Source: DASVBE01 sp036375995
GTDB taxonomy: Bacteria > Actinomycetota > Actinomycetes > Streptosporangiales > Streptosporangiaceae
Length of the DNA stretch: 12,497 bases
Direction: 5' to 3'
Assembly (NCBI GenBank): GCA_036375995.1
Contig: DASVBE010000149.1
Location: 1-12,497 of the forward strand
The notes beneath the pieces are model-generated. The model saw only the letters and a program-made list of their open reading frames with translations, was not told where the DNA came from and ran no database searches. The position numbers were made by a program, and so were the translations under genes. Below are positions 6,492-12,278 of this stretch, piece after piece. How positions within the stretch are numbered: position 1 is the stretch's first letter; every line of letters starts with the position of its first letter.

Positions 6492-8136
6492 GGGCGAACT
6501 CGGTGGCCCGCGACTCGCGGACTACGGTGACCCGGATCTGGCCGGGGTAGGTGAGCTCCTCCTCGACCTGCTTGGCCACGTCCCTGGCGATCACCTGGGC
6601 CTGGATGTCGTCCACGTTCTCCGGCTGGACCATGACCCGGATCTCCCGGCCGGCCTGCATGGCGAAGACCTTCTCCACGCCGTCCTGGGCCAGCGCGATC
6701 TGCTCGAGCCGCTCCAGGCGCTTGACGTAGGCCTCCAGCGATTCGCGGCGGGCGCCGGGCCGGCCGCCGCTGATCGCGTCCGCGGCCTGGGTGAGCACGG
6801 CCTCGACGGTGCGGACCTCGACCTCGTTGTGGTGCGCCTCGATAGCGTGCACCACGTCGTCCGGCTCGCCGTACCGGCGGGCGATCTCCGCGCCGATCAG
6901 CGCGTGGCTGCCCTCGACCTCGTGGGTCAGCGCCTTGCCGATGTCGTGCAGGACGGTGCACCGCTTGAGCAGGGCCGGGTCGAGACCCAGCTCGCTGGCC
7001 ATCATCCCGGCGATGTGCGCGGACTCCAGCAGGTGCTTGAGCACGTTCTGGCCGTAGGAGGTGCGGTAGCGGAGCCGCCCGAGCAGGTTGGTGAGCTCCG
7101 GGTGCATGTCGGTGATGCCGAGGTCCACCATCGCGTCCTCGCCGGCCCGGGCGCACAGCTGCTCGATCTCGGCCTTGCTCCGCTCGTAGGCCTCCTCGAT
7201 GCGCTGCGGGTGGATCCGCCCGTCGAGCACCAGGCGCTCCAGCGTCAGCCGCCCGACCTCCCGGCGGACCGGGTCGAAGCACGACAGGAGGACGGCCTCC
7301 GGGGTGTCGTCGATGATCAGGTTGACCCCGGTGACCGACTCGAACGAGCGGATGTTGCGGCCCTCGCGGCCGATGATCCGGCCCTTCATCTCGTCGCCGG
7401 GCAGGTGCAGCACGGACACCACGGACTCGCTGGTCTGCTCGCTGGCGACGCGCTGGATAGCCAGGGTGACGATCTTGCGGGCCCGATTCTGGCCGTCCTT
7501 GCGGGCGTCGGACTCGATGTCGCGGACGATCAGCGCGGCCTCGCGCTTGGCCTGGTTCTCGATGCCCGCTACTAGTTCGGCCTTGGCCTGGTCGGCGGTG
7601 AGGCTGGCGGTGCGCTCCAGCACGGCGCGGCGCTCGTCGTCCAGGCGGCCGAGCTCGGCACGCTGCCGGTCGATTTCCCGCTGCGCCTCGGTCAGCGCGT
7701 CGCTGCGCTCCTCGGCTTTGCGCGCGTCGTCGTCGATCCGCTGCTCGCGCTCGGCCAGCCGGGTTTCCCGGCGCTCCAGGTCGCTGCGCAGCTGCCGGAT
7801 CTCTTCCTTGACCTGCCGGATCTCGTTCTCGACCTCACGGCGCGCGGTGGCGGACTGCTCGGCTGCGGTCTCGGCCCGGCGCACGATCGCGGCCGCGTCG
7901 GCCTCGGCCCGGGCCCGGATCTGGCTGGCCTCGGCGGTGGCGTCGGCCAGGACGCGGTCCCGCTGTTCCTGGCTGCGCTGGCCCAGTTCCTGCTGCTGCA
8001 CGGGATCGGCGAGAGCAGCGGTGGGCGGCGCGGCGGGAGGAAGGTGGCCGGGGCCCCGCCGGAGGACGAGGAGAACCAGGGCGATGAGGGCGGCGACGAG
8101 CCCGATCGCCAGGACCAGCTCGATTCCGTTACCCAA
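6487..8136 (-). CDS. rny: Ribonuclease Y
   Basis: RNase Y is a membrane-anchored endoribonuclease that starts mRNA decay and processing. The 549 residues show the full family order. A single N-terminal membrane helix (about 5-25) comes first, then a long charged coiled coil (about 45-225) rich in Glu, Arg and Ala. A KH RNA-binding domain with GRIIGREGRN (252-261) follows, and then an HD metal-dependent hydrolase domain with LHDIGK (His397, Asp398). The start is a TTG at 8136, supported by GGAAGGGG six bases upstream and by the membrane helix beginning at once. The gene is separated from the next upstream gene by 765 bp, so it has its own promoter, probably with a long leader. It is convergent with the S9 peptidase gene and shares its terminator. 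All key residues are intact. Confidence 0.96.
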   Translation of the reverse strand: MGNGIELVLAIGLVAALIALVLLVLRRGPGHLPPAAPPTAALADPVQQQELGQRSQEQRDRVLADATAEASQIRARAEADAAAIVRRAETAAEQSATARREVENEIRQVKEEIRQLRSDLERRETRLAEREQRIDDDARKAEERSDALTEAQREIDRQRAELGRLDDERRAVLERTASLTADQAKAELVAGIENQAKREAALIVRDIESDARKDGQNRARKIVTLAIQRVASEQTSESVVSVLHLPGDEMKGRIIGREGRNIRSFESVTGVNLIIDDTPEAVLLSCFDPVRREVGRLTLERLVLDGRIHPQRIEEAYERSKAEIEQLCARAGEDAMVDLGITDMHPELTNLLGRLRYRTSYGQNVLKHLLESAHIAGMMASELGLDPALLKRCTVLHDIGKALTHEVEGSHALIGAEIARRYGEPDDVVHAIEAHHNEVEVRTVEAVLTQAADAISGGRPGARRESLEAYVKRLERLEQIALAQDGVEKVFAMQAGREIRVMVQPENVDDIQAQVIARDVAKQVEEELTYPGQIRVTVVRESRATEFAR

Positions 8137-8142
8137 CGTTCG

Positions 8143-8150
8143 CCCCTTCC
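8143..8150 (-). promoter_or_regulatory. Ribosome binding site that fixes the TTG start of rny
   Basis: GGAAGGGG on the minus strand ends six bases before the TTG at 8136. No ATG or GTG in the right frame has a comparable site, so the rare TTG start is well supported. Confidence 0.8.
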
Positions 8151-8316
8151 GCTCATGGGCGCCGATCTACCGCCTGGCCGGTATATCGGTCATGCCCTTC
8201 AGCGAGGAGCCGCATGCCGGTGCGATCAAGCCCCGGGACAGCCTGGTACTGGCCCGCCGCGCTGGCAGCCATCAGGCGGTGCTGCAAAGTGCATGCCCCG
8301 GGCAAGGTGCCGTCCT

Positions 8317-8339
8317 GGCTGGCGTCCTCCTCGCCAGCC
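8317..8339. other. Hairpin with Shine-Dalgarno / anti-Shine-Dalgarno loop
   Basis: GGCTGGCG (8317-8324) and CGCCAGCC (8332-8339) form a perfect 8-bp stem. The 7-base loop reads TCCTCCT on the plus strand and AGGAGGA on the minus strand. In the rny leader it would display a Shine-Dalgarno-like loop with no start codon at the right distance. If transcribed in the other direction it would display an anti-Shine-Dalgarno loop. Confidence 0.5.
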
Positions 8340-8520
8340 CCTCGACGCTCGGGCCCGCCGGCTGGTGGCCGATGGGCCCCGGCCGGACTACCCGGCCTGG
8401 ACCTGGCGGGCCGCTTGCGCGACCCGTCCTGAACCCTTTCACAGGCCCCGGATGGCTGCCGTTTGGGCCGGCCGATTTGGCCTTCCGGTGCTCGTTACTG
8501 ATCGTGTTGGCTTATGGTGA

Positions 8521-8536
8521 CCCCGCTTGCGCGGAG
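8521..8536 (-). other. Hairpin with GNRA tetraloop near the proposed rny transcript start
   Basis: In minus-strand RNA, CUCCGC and GCGGGG pair (six pairs, one U-G wobble) around a GCAA tetraloop. The position is roughly 15 bases after the predicted transcription start. GNRA loops are stable and common in structured leaders. Confidence 0.4.
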
Positions 8537-8556
8537 CAAAATACCTCGCTGCCGTG

Positions 8557-8585
8557 AGGCTAAGCGTTGATTACGATTTGGTCAA
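8557..8585 (-). promoter_or_regulatory. Candidate sigma-A type promoter reading toward rny
   Basis: Minus strand: -35 TTGACC (8580-8585), a 17-bp spacer and -10 TAGCCT (8557-8562). Both hexamers and the spacing fit the main vegetative sigma factor of actinobacteria. Transcription would start near 8550, giving rny a leader of about 414 bases. It is the best promoter match seen between the SRPBCC gene and rny, but a closer promoter is not excluded. Confidence 0.5.
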
Positions 8586-8589
8586 CGCT
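8563..8589. promoter_or_regulatory. Operator-like inverted repeat over the candidate rny promoter
   Basis: AGCGTTGA (8563-8570) and TCAACGCT (8582-8589) are perfect 8-bp inverted copies separated by 11 bp. The dyad covers part of the -35 and most of the spacer and ends just before the -10, the usual place for a dimeric repressor site. The cognate regulator is unknown. Confidence 0.45.
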
Positions 8590-8847
8590 CCCCCGCAACC
8601 ACCCCAGCCTGCGCAAACCCGCCCCCGCCTGCCGCCGCGTCAGCCGCCCCCGTCACCCGCCAGCCCGCCCTGACCTGCACGGGCATCCCGCCCCGCGCCG
8701 CCGGTCCGCCGCCCGGTCCCGGGCCGGGTCCCTGCGCGCAGATACGGAAATTTTGCCCACCCGTCACCACCGGGCCGCAAGAGTTCCCGCGGGGCTTGCC
8801 CGTTCACCTCTGAGTCACACTCATGAACCTTCCGCCGCCGTCCTGCG

Positions 8848-8903
8848 TCGAACCCGCCCTGGCGGCGGGTGCGAGCGTTGCGTGACGGGGTGTCGCCCCG
8901 GTC
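8848..8903 (-). terminator. Two consecutive hairpins after the SRPBCC gene
   Basis: The first hairpin, CGGGG (8886-8890) with CCCCG (8896-8900), can extend through a one-base bulge into the stop codon region (8884-8903). The second is stronger: ACCCGCC (8852-8858) with GGCGGGT (8864-8870), extended by TCG/CGA beyond one A-G mismatch (8848-8874). No T-run follows. Position and stem strength suggest a terminator for the gene at 8902-9339. Confidence 0.5.
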
Positions 8904-9339
8904 AGGCCTGGATCTTCTTTTTCATGTTCGTCAGGATGGTGTCGAGGTCCCGGTTGCCGTTCCAGGCGAAGAGGTCGACGACTTTGTCCATCAATGGCAC
9001 CTTGGTGGACCACTCGAAAGCCAGTGACAGCGTTGTGCCCGCTGGGTCGGGCTCGAAGGTCCACGTCCACACCGGTCCGGTGGAGGAGCGGTCCACAATC
9101 CGCTCGTTAGGGATGTACTCCTCGCGGGTCATGACACCGTGGATGTGGAGGAGGAGCATGCTGCTCTTCCACGCATACGTCGACCCGACACCCTCTGGGG
9201 TCAAGGTGACGTCGGTCAAGGAGGTGCTCCCGCCCTCGGACATCGCGTCGTAGAAGTGCCGCGGATCCTTGACGTAATCGAACACCGTCCCCACCGGGGC
9301 GTCGATGTGCACGGTGCGCTTGTGCGTTGTGGTGGTCAT
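8902..9339 (-). CDS. SRPBCC-fold (START/polyketide cyclase-like) protein
   Basis: The 145-residue product has the pattern of the SRPBCC superfamily, small helix-grip proteins with a deep hydrophobic cavity for lipids or other ligands. The opening HKRTVHIDAPVGTVFDYVKDPRHFYD is the typical first strand and helix. Alternating strands follow (residues 50-110), including TWTFEPDPAGTTLSLAFEW, and a long C-terminal helix ends in NMKKKIQA. No catalytic residues can be assigned, so a ligand-binding, cyclase or coenzyme role stays open. The ATG at 9339 has GGAAAGGGGG nine bases upstream. The codons are less GC-biased than in every neighbour (several TTG, CCA, ACA, AAA, also TCA, ATT, TAT). It stands alone between rny and recX with over 400 bp of non-coding DNA on each side, consistent with separate acquisition. 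Confidence 0.85.
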   Translation of the reverse strand: MTTTTHKRTVHIDAPVGTVFDYVKDPRHFYDAMSEGGSTSLTDVTLTPEGVGSTYAWKSSMLLLHIHGVMTREEYIPNERIVDRSSTGPVWTWTFEPDPAGTTLSLAFEWSTKVPLMDKVVDLFAWNGNRDLDTILTNMKKKIQA

Positions 9340-9348
9340 CGCGCTGGG

Positions 9349-9358
9349 CCCCCTTTCC
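9349..9358 (-). promoter_or_regulatory. Ribosome binding site of the SRPBCC gene
   Basis: GGAAAGGGGG on the minus strand ends nine bases before the ATG at 9339. It is one of the strongest ribosome binding sites in the window and supports both this start and real expression of the gene. Confidence 0.7.
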
Positions 9359-9690
9359 GGCTGAACCCCGCCGGCCGCGCCCTGCGACCGGCTGCTCGGG
9401 CCGTCTCAATGTCCGTCAGCGGCCACGGCCTTTCTCCCCAGAATTCACGATGGTGACGTATTCCTAAGCGGGCAGGGACGAAGGACCCCACGCCGCAGGG
9501 CATAGGTCCCGGCAGCCGCTTCGAGGGGGAAGACCAGCGCGAACCGTCGTCCGGCTGACCGCGTCTCAGCATGACCGCTGCTACTCGCCGGACTCACCCC
9601 AGTCACAGAGCGCGGGCTTGAGACACCGGACCCTGTAACGCATCAAGCGAAGCTGCCCCGGGGAGCGGTAAGACGTTAGATCCGCAGTCC

Positions 9691-9706
9691 CCGGGCTGCT
9701 GCCCGG
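9691..9706 (-). other. Second hairpin downstream of recX
   Basis: CCGGGC (9691-9696) and GCCCGG (9701-9706) form a 6-bp stem with a 4-base loop. It follows the main recX terminator and may reinforce it. Confidence 0.35.
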
Positions 9707-9732
9707 CATGGTGCGGGTGCTGGCTGGGGTGG

Positions 9733-9756
9733 CGCGGGAGGCTGCGGCCTCCCGCG
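9733..9756 (-). terminator. Hairpin terminator of recA-recX
   Basis: CGCGGGAGGC (9733-9742) and GCCTCCCGCG (9747-9756) form a perfect 10-bp stem closed by a 4-base loop, starting five bases after the recX stop codon. There is no T-run, but stem, loop and position are those of an intrinsic terminator in a high-GC genome. Confidence 0.75.
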
Positions 9757-9761
9757 GGCAG

Positions 9762-10838
9762 CTATTCGGTGCTGTCGGGGTCGGGCGGGTCGTCGAGGTC
9801 GATGCCGGTGGCGGCGAGGTCGATGCCTTCCTGCTCCAGGGCTTCCTTGACCACGCGGTAGGCGAGGCCAGGCGAGTACCCCTTGCGGGCGAGGAGGCCG
9901 GTCAGACGGCGGATCCGGGCGTCCGGCGGCAGGCCGCGGGAGGCCGCGAGACGCCGCCCGGCCAGGGCCCGGGCGGTTTCGGCCTCCCGCTCGAGGCTGA
10001 GTGTGCCCACCGCGGCCGCGATGTCCGGCTGGGCCACGCCGCGCTGCCGCAACTCGGCGGCCAGGGCCCGCCGGGCCAGGCCGCGGCCGTGGTGCCGGGA
10101 GTCGACCCAGGCCTCCGCGAACGCGGCGTCGTCGATCAGCCGGACCTCGGCGAACCGGCCGAGCACGGCCTCGGCCACGTCATCAGGTATCCCCCGCTTG
10201 CGCAGAGCGGCAGCCAGCTGCGCGTGCGTCCGCGGCGCCGCCGTCAGCATCCGCAGGCAGATCTGCCGCGCCGCGGCCTCCTGGCCCTCGGGGCTCGCGT
10301 CGTCCAGCTCGCCATCGCGCCCCGGCTCCCGGTCCGCGCCTGGGCAGCCGTCCTCAGCGACCCGGCGCCGTTGGCCTCGTCGGCCGCGCGCGGCTTTCCC
10401 GCCGCCCGGGCGGCTCTGCAGGCCCGGCTCTTCGCCCGGATCAGCCCAGCTGCCGGCCGGCGAGCCGCCGTCGCCGCCCGGCCAGCCGCCTGCTGCGGCG
10501 CCACTCCCTCGCCGCGGGCGGCCGTGTTTGGCCGGCCCGCCGCCCGCCGCTGGGCTCCTGCGCCGGTCCGCGCCGCGGTCCGTTTCCGGCTGGTCCGCTG
10601 CCTCGGGCCAGCCGCCCCAGTCCGGCCAGCTGCCCGCCGGGCGGCGCTCGGTGTCTGTGCGCCCGGTGTCTGTGCGCCCGCTGCTGCCCGGCCGACCGCC
10701 CGTACCCGGCTGGCCGCTCCCGGCTGGCTGGCTCGCTGTGCCCGGCCCGGAAGCCTCCGGGCCGGGCACGCTCGCTGCGGTGGAGCCTCGCCTGCGGGCG
10801 GGCTTGGGTGGCCGGGGCCCGGGGCTGCTGCTAGGCAC
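9762..10838 (-). CDS. recX: Regulatory protein RecX with long N-terminal extension
   Basis: RecX binds RecA filaments and limits recombinase and coprotease activity. The conserved three-helix-repeat core covers about residues 186-340: ICLRMLTAAPRTHAQL, then GIPDDVAEAVLGRFAEVRLIDDAAFAEAW, the SRHHGRGLARRAL segment and the LLARKGYSPGLAYRVVKEAL end. The 358-residue length is far above the usual 150-270. The first 185 residues are a Gly/Pro/Arg/Ser-rich low-complexity region, probably disordered. The start is a GTG at 10838 inside the recA end (GTGCCTAG, 8-bp overlap), so translation is probably coupled to recA. No in-frame ATG precedes Met197 and the only other plausible GTG found is codon 24, so the extension seems real, though a non-standard downstream start cannot be excluded. 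recX should share recA's damage-inducible promoter. Confidence 0.92.
   Translation of the reverse strand: MPSSSPGPRPPKPARRRGSTAASVPGPEASGPGTASQPAGSGQPGTGGRPGSSGRTDTGRTDTERRPAGSWPDWGGWPEAADQPETDRGADRRRSPAAGGGPAKHGRPRRGSGAAAGGWPGGDGGSPAGSWADPGEEPGLQSRPGGGKAARGRRGQRRRVAEDGCPGADREPGRDGELDDASPEGQEAAARQICLRMLTAAPRTHAQLAAALRKRGIPDDVAEAVLGRFAEVRLIDDAAFAEAWVDSRHHGRGLARRALAAELRQRGVAQPDIAAAVGTLSLEREAETARALAGRRLAASRGLPPDARIRRLTGLLARKGYSPGLAYRVVKEALEQEGIDLAATGIDLDDPPDPDSTE
10649..10678. repeat. Two perfect 15-bp tandem repeats in recX
   Basis: CGGTGTCTGTGCGCC is present twice in direct succession (10649-10663 and 10664-10678) and a third copy begins with CG. It encodes the repeated pentapeptide GRTDT in the low-complexity N-terminal extension of RecX. 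The unit is a multiple of three, so copy-number change would keep the frame. Confidence 0.85.
10731..10776. repeat. 32-bp inverted-repeat element flanked by 7-bp direct repeats, inside recX
   Basis: GTGCCCGGCCCGG (10738-10750) and CCGGGCCGGGCAC (10757-10769) are perfect 13-bp inverted copies around a 6-base centre. The element is immediately bracketed by GCTCGCT on both sides (10731-10737 and 10770-10776). Element plus one direct repeat is 39 bp, 13 codons, so its presence keeps the recX frame. In the recA-recX message it forms a strong hairpin starting about 60 bases after the recA stop. The layout resembles a tiny insertion with target-site duplication, or a hairpin that tunes recX expression. 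Confidence 0.8.
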
Positions 10839-11934
10839 CGCCTGCGGCGCCGGCGGGGACCGGGGCCGGCGGGGTGACGGGGGCGGGGCGGGCCGTGGCG
10901 TCCGCGTCGAGGCGGGCGCCGACGCCCAGCTTTTCCTTCAGCTTCTTCTCGATCTCGTCGGCGACGTCGGGGTTCTCGCGGAGGAAGTTACGCGCGTTCT
11001 CCTTGCCCTGGCCGAGCTGGTCGCCGTCGTAGGTGTACCAGGCGCCGGACTTGCGCACGATGCCGTGCTCCACGCCCAGGTCGATCAGGCTGCCTTCCTT
11101 GCTGATGCCGACGCCGTACAGGATGTCGAACTCGGCGACCTTGAACGGCGGGCTGCACTTGTTCTTCACGACCTTGACCCGGGTGCGGTTGCCGACCGGC
11201 TCGGTGCCGTCCTTGAGCGTCTCGATGCGCCGGATGTCCAGCCGGACCGAGGCGTAGAACTTCAGCGCCTTGCCGCCGGTGGTGGTCTCCGGCGAGCCGA
11301 ACATGACGCCGATCTTCTCGCGCAGCTGGTTGATGAAGATGGCGGTGGTCTTGGTCTGGTTCAGCGCGCCGGCGATCTTGCGCAGCGCCTGGGACATCAG
11401 CCGGGCCTGCAGGCCGACGTGGCTGTCGCCCATCTCGCCCTCGATCTCCGCCCGCGGCACCAGCGCGGCAACCGAGTCGATGATCACTACGTCGATGGCG
11501 CCGGAGCGGATCAGCATGTCCGCGATCTCCAGCGCCTGCTCCCCGGTGTCGGGCTGGGAGACCAGCAGCGCGTCGGTGTCGACGCCCAGCTTCTTGGCGT
11601 AGTCGGGGTCCAGCGCGTGCTCGGCGTCGATGAACGCGGCGATGCCGCCCGCCCGCTGCGCGTTCGCCACCGCGTGCAGGGCCAGCGAGGTCTTACCGCT
11701 GCTCTCCGGGCCGTAGATCTCCACGATCCGGCCCCGGGGCAGGCCGCCGATGCCCAGCGCGGCGTCGAGCGCGATCGACCCGGTGGGGATCACCTCCACC
11801 GGGGCACGCGCGTCGTCGCCAAGCCGCATGATCGCGCCCCGGCCGAACTGCCGCTCGATCTGGGTGAGCGCGGCCTCCAGGGACTTCTCCCTGTCGCCGC
11901 CCTTCGGCGCGCCCGCCCTGTCGTTCGGTGCCAT
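10831..11934 (-). CDS. recA: Recombinase RecA
   Basis: RecA forms filaments on single-stranded DNA, catalyses strand exchange and triggers LexA self-cleavage in the SOS response. All core motifs are intact in 367 residues: Walker A GPESSGKT (75-82), catalytic glutamate Glu105 in IDAEHALDP, Walker B VVIIDS (149-154) and the loop L2 region with FINQLREKIGVMFGSPETTTGG (200-221, allosteric Gln203). The C-terminal domain runs to about 338, followed by a Pro/Ala-rich tail instead of the acidic tail seen in enterobacteria. There is no intein. The ATG at 11934 has GGGAG six bases upstream. The leader is about 206 bases from the predicted promoter, which carries a LexA box. The stop overlaps the recX start. 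Confidence 0.98.
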   Translation of the reverse strand: MAPNDRAGAPKGGDREKSLEAALTQIERQFGRGAIMRLGDDARAPVEVIPTGSIALDAALGIGGLPRGRIVEIYGPESSGKTSLALHAVANAQRAGGIAAFIDAEHALDPDYAKKLGVDTDALLVSQPDTGEQALEIADMLIRSGAIDVVIIDSVAALVPRAEIEGEMGDSHVGLQARLMSQALRKIAGALNQTKTTAIFINQLREKIGVMFGSPETTTGGKALKFYASVRLDIRRIETLKDGTEPVGNRTRVKVVKNKCSPPFKVAEFDILYGVGISKEGSLIDLGVEHGIVRKSGAWYTYDGDQLGQGKENARNFLRENPDVADEIEKKLKEKLGVGARLDADATARPAPVTPPAPVPAGAAGGA

Positions 11935-12101
11935 ATGAAACTCCCAAGGGGATTCCGGGGCCTGCGCCGTGCCAGCCTGCGCCAGCCGTGCGTCGGAGCC
12001 GTTTCGCTTCCGGGTCGTTACCGGTCACGCCGCCCGGTACCCGGGCCTCTCGTGAGCCGCAGCACTGACGCTACGCGCCGCTACTGACAATCCGGCCGCC
12101 G

Positions 12102-12129
12102 TTCCGGCCGCGGGGCCCCGCGGCCGGAA
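12102..12129. repeat. 28-bp perfect palindrome at the start of the recA leader
   Basis: TTCCGGCCGCGGGG (12102-12115) is followed directly by its exact reverse complement (12116-12129). In the recA transcript it would start about 12 bases after the predicted transcription start and fold into a hairpin of at least 12 pairs. It could affect elongation, translation or RNA stability, or be a protein site on DNA. Confidence 0.8.
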
Positions 12130-12146
12130 AATGGCGGACTGCGGCC

Positions 12147-12176
12147 ACTCTAGACGAACAATTGTTCGATCATCAA
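12147..12176 (-). promoter_or_regulatory. recA promoter
   Basis: Minus strand: -35 TTGATG (12171-12176), an 18-bp spacer and -10 TAGAGT (12147-12152). The LexA box fills most of the spacer. Predicted start of transcription is near 12140. Confidence 0.65.
12155..12168. promoter_or_regulatory. LexA (SOS) box of recA
   Basis: CGAACAATTGTTCG is a perfect 14-bp palindrome matching the GAAC-N4-GTTC SOS box of actinobacteria and firmicutes. It sits between the -35 and -10 of the recA promoter, so LexA binding would block RNA polymerase and RecA-stimulated LexA cleavage would induce recA-recX. Confidence 0.92.
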
Positions 12177-12278
12177 CGCAACACGCTGTGCTTGCTGGCG
12201 AGCGCAGGGCCGCTATGCGCGCTGCCTTCCCTTCCTCGCTCCTTGGCGCTCCTTCGTCGCGCCGCGTCGCTCGTCGGG

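Larger units (their letters stand above)
8137..8901. other. 765-bp stretch without a supported gene, upstream of rny
   Basis: No open frame here looks like a protein gene. The few that exist are either antisense extensions of neighbouring genes or short Pro/Arg/Gly-rich frames without ribosome binding sites. The part next to rny (8137-8550) holds several hairpins and would be the rny leader if the promoter at 8557-8585 is used. The middle part (8590-8735) is markedly C-rich on the plus strand. The part near 8740-8830 has AT-rich patches and a compound dyad. The right end holds hairpins that follow the SRPBCC gene. I found no tRNA or known riboswitch. Confidence 0.6.
9340..9761. other. 422-bp non-coding stretch between the SRPBCC gene and recX
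   Basis: The right end holds recX terminator hairpins. The rest has no convincing gene. A 78-codon minus-strand frame (9336-9572) lacks a ribosome binding site and has no recognisable domain. The promoter of the SRPBCC gene must lie here, but I see no clear -35/-10 pair; the least GC-rich parts are about 9440-9475 and 9620-9685. Confidence 0.55.

Noticed and set aside
7199..8557. 452-codon plus-strand open frame
   Set aside because: Mostly antisense to rny; the part beyond rny has no ribosome binding site or recognisable protein features.
8137..8560. Known riboswitch or tRNA in the rny upstream region
   Set aside because: No cloverleaf, conserved T-loop or consensus core of a riboswitch family I know could be recognised; only local hairpins are visible.
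8582..8770. 62-codon minus-strand frame upstream of rny
   Set aside because: Gly/Ala/Arg-rich, no ribosome binding site, and it ends at the proposed rny promoter; looks like chance in G-rich sequence.
8567..9253. 228-codon plus-strand open frame
   Set aside because: Antisense to the SRPBCC gene and starting inside a C-rich spacer; no ribosome binding site or domain.
10831..11934. Intein in RecA, as known in some mycobacteria
   Set aside because: The recA frame is of normal length and continuous through Walker A and the L2 region, with no inserted splicing domain.
9883..12087. 734-codon plus-strand open frame
   Set aside because: Antisense to both recX and recA and running through the recA leader; no domain and skewed composition.
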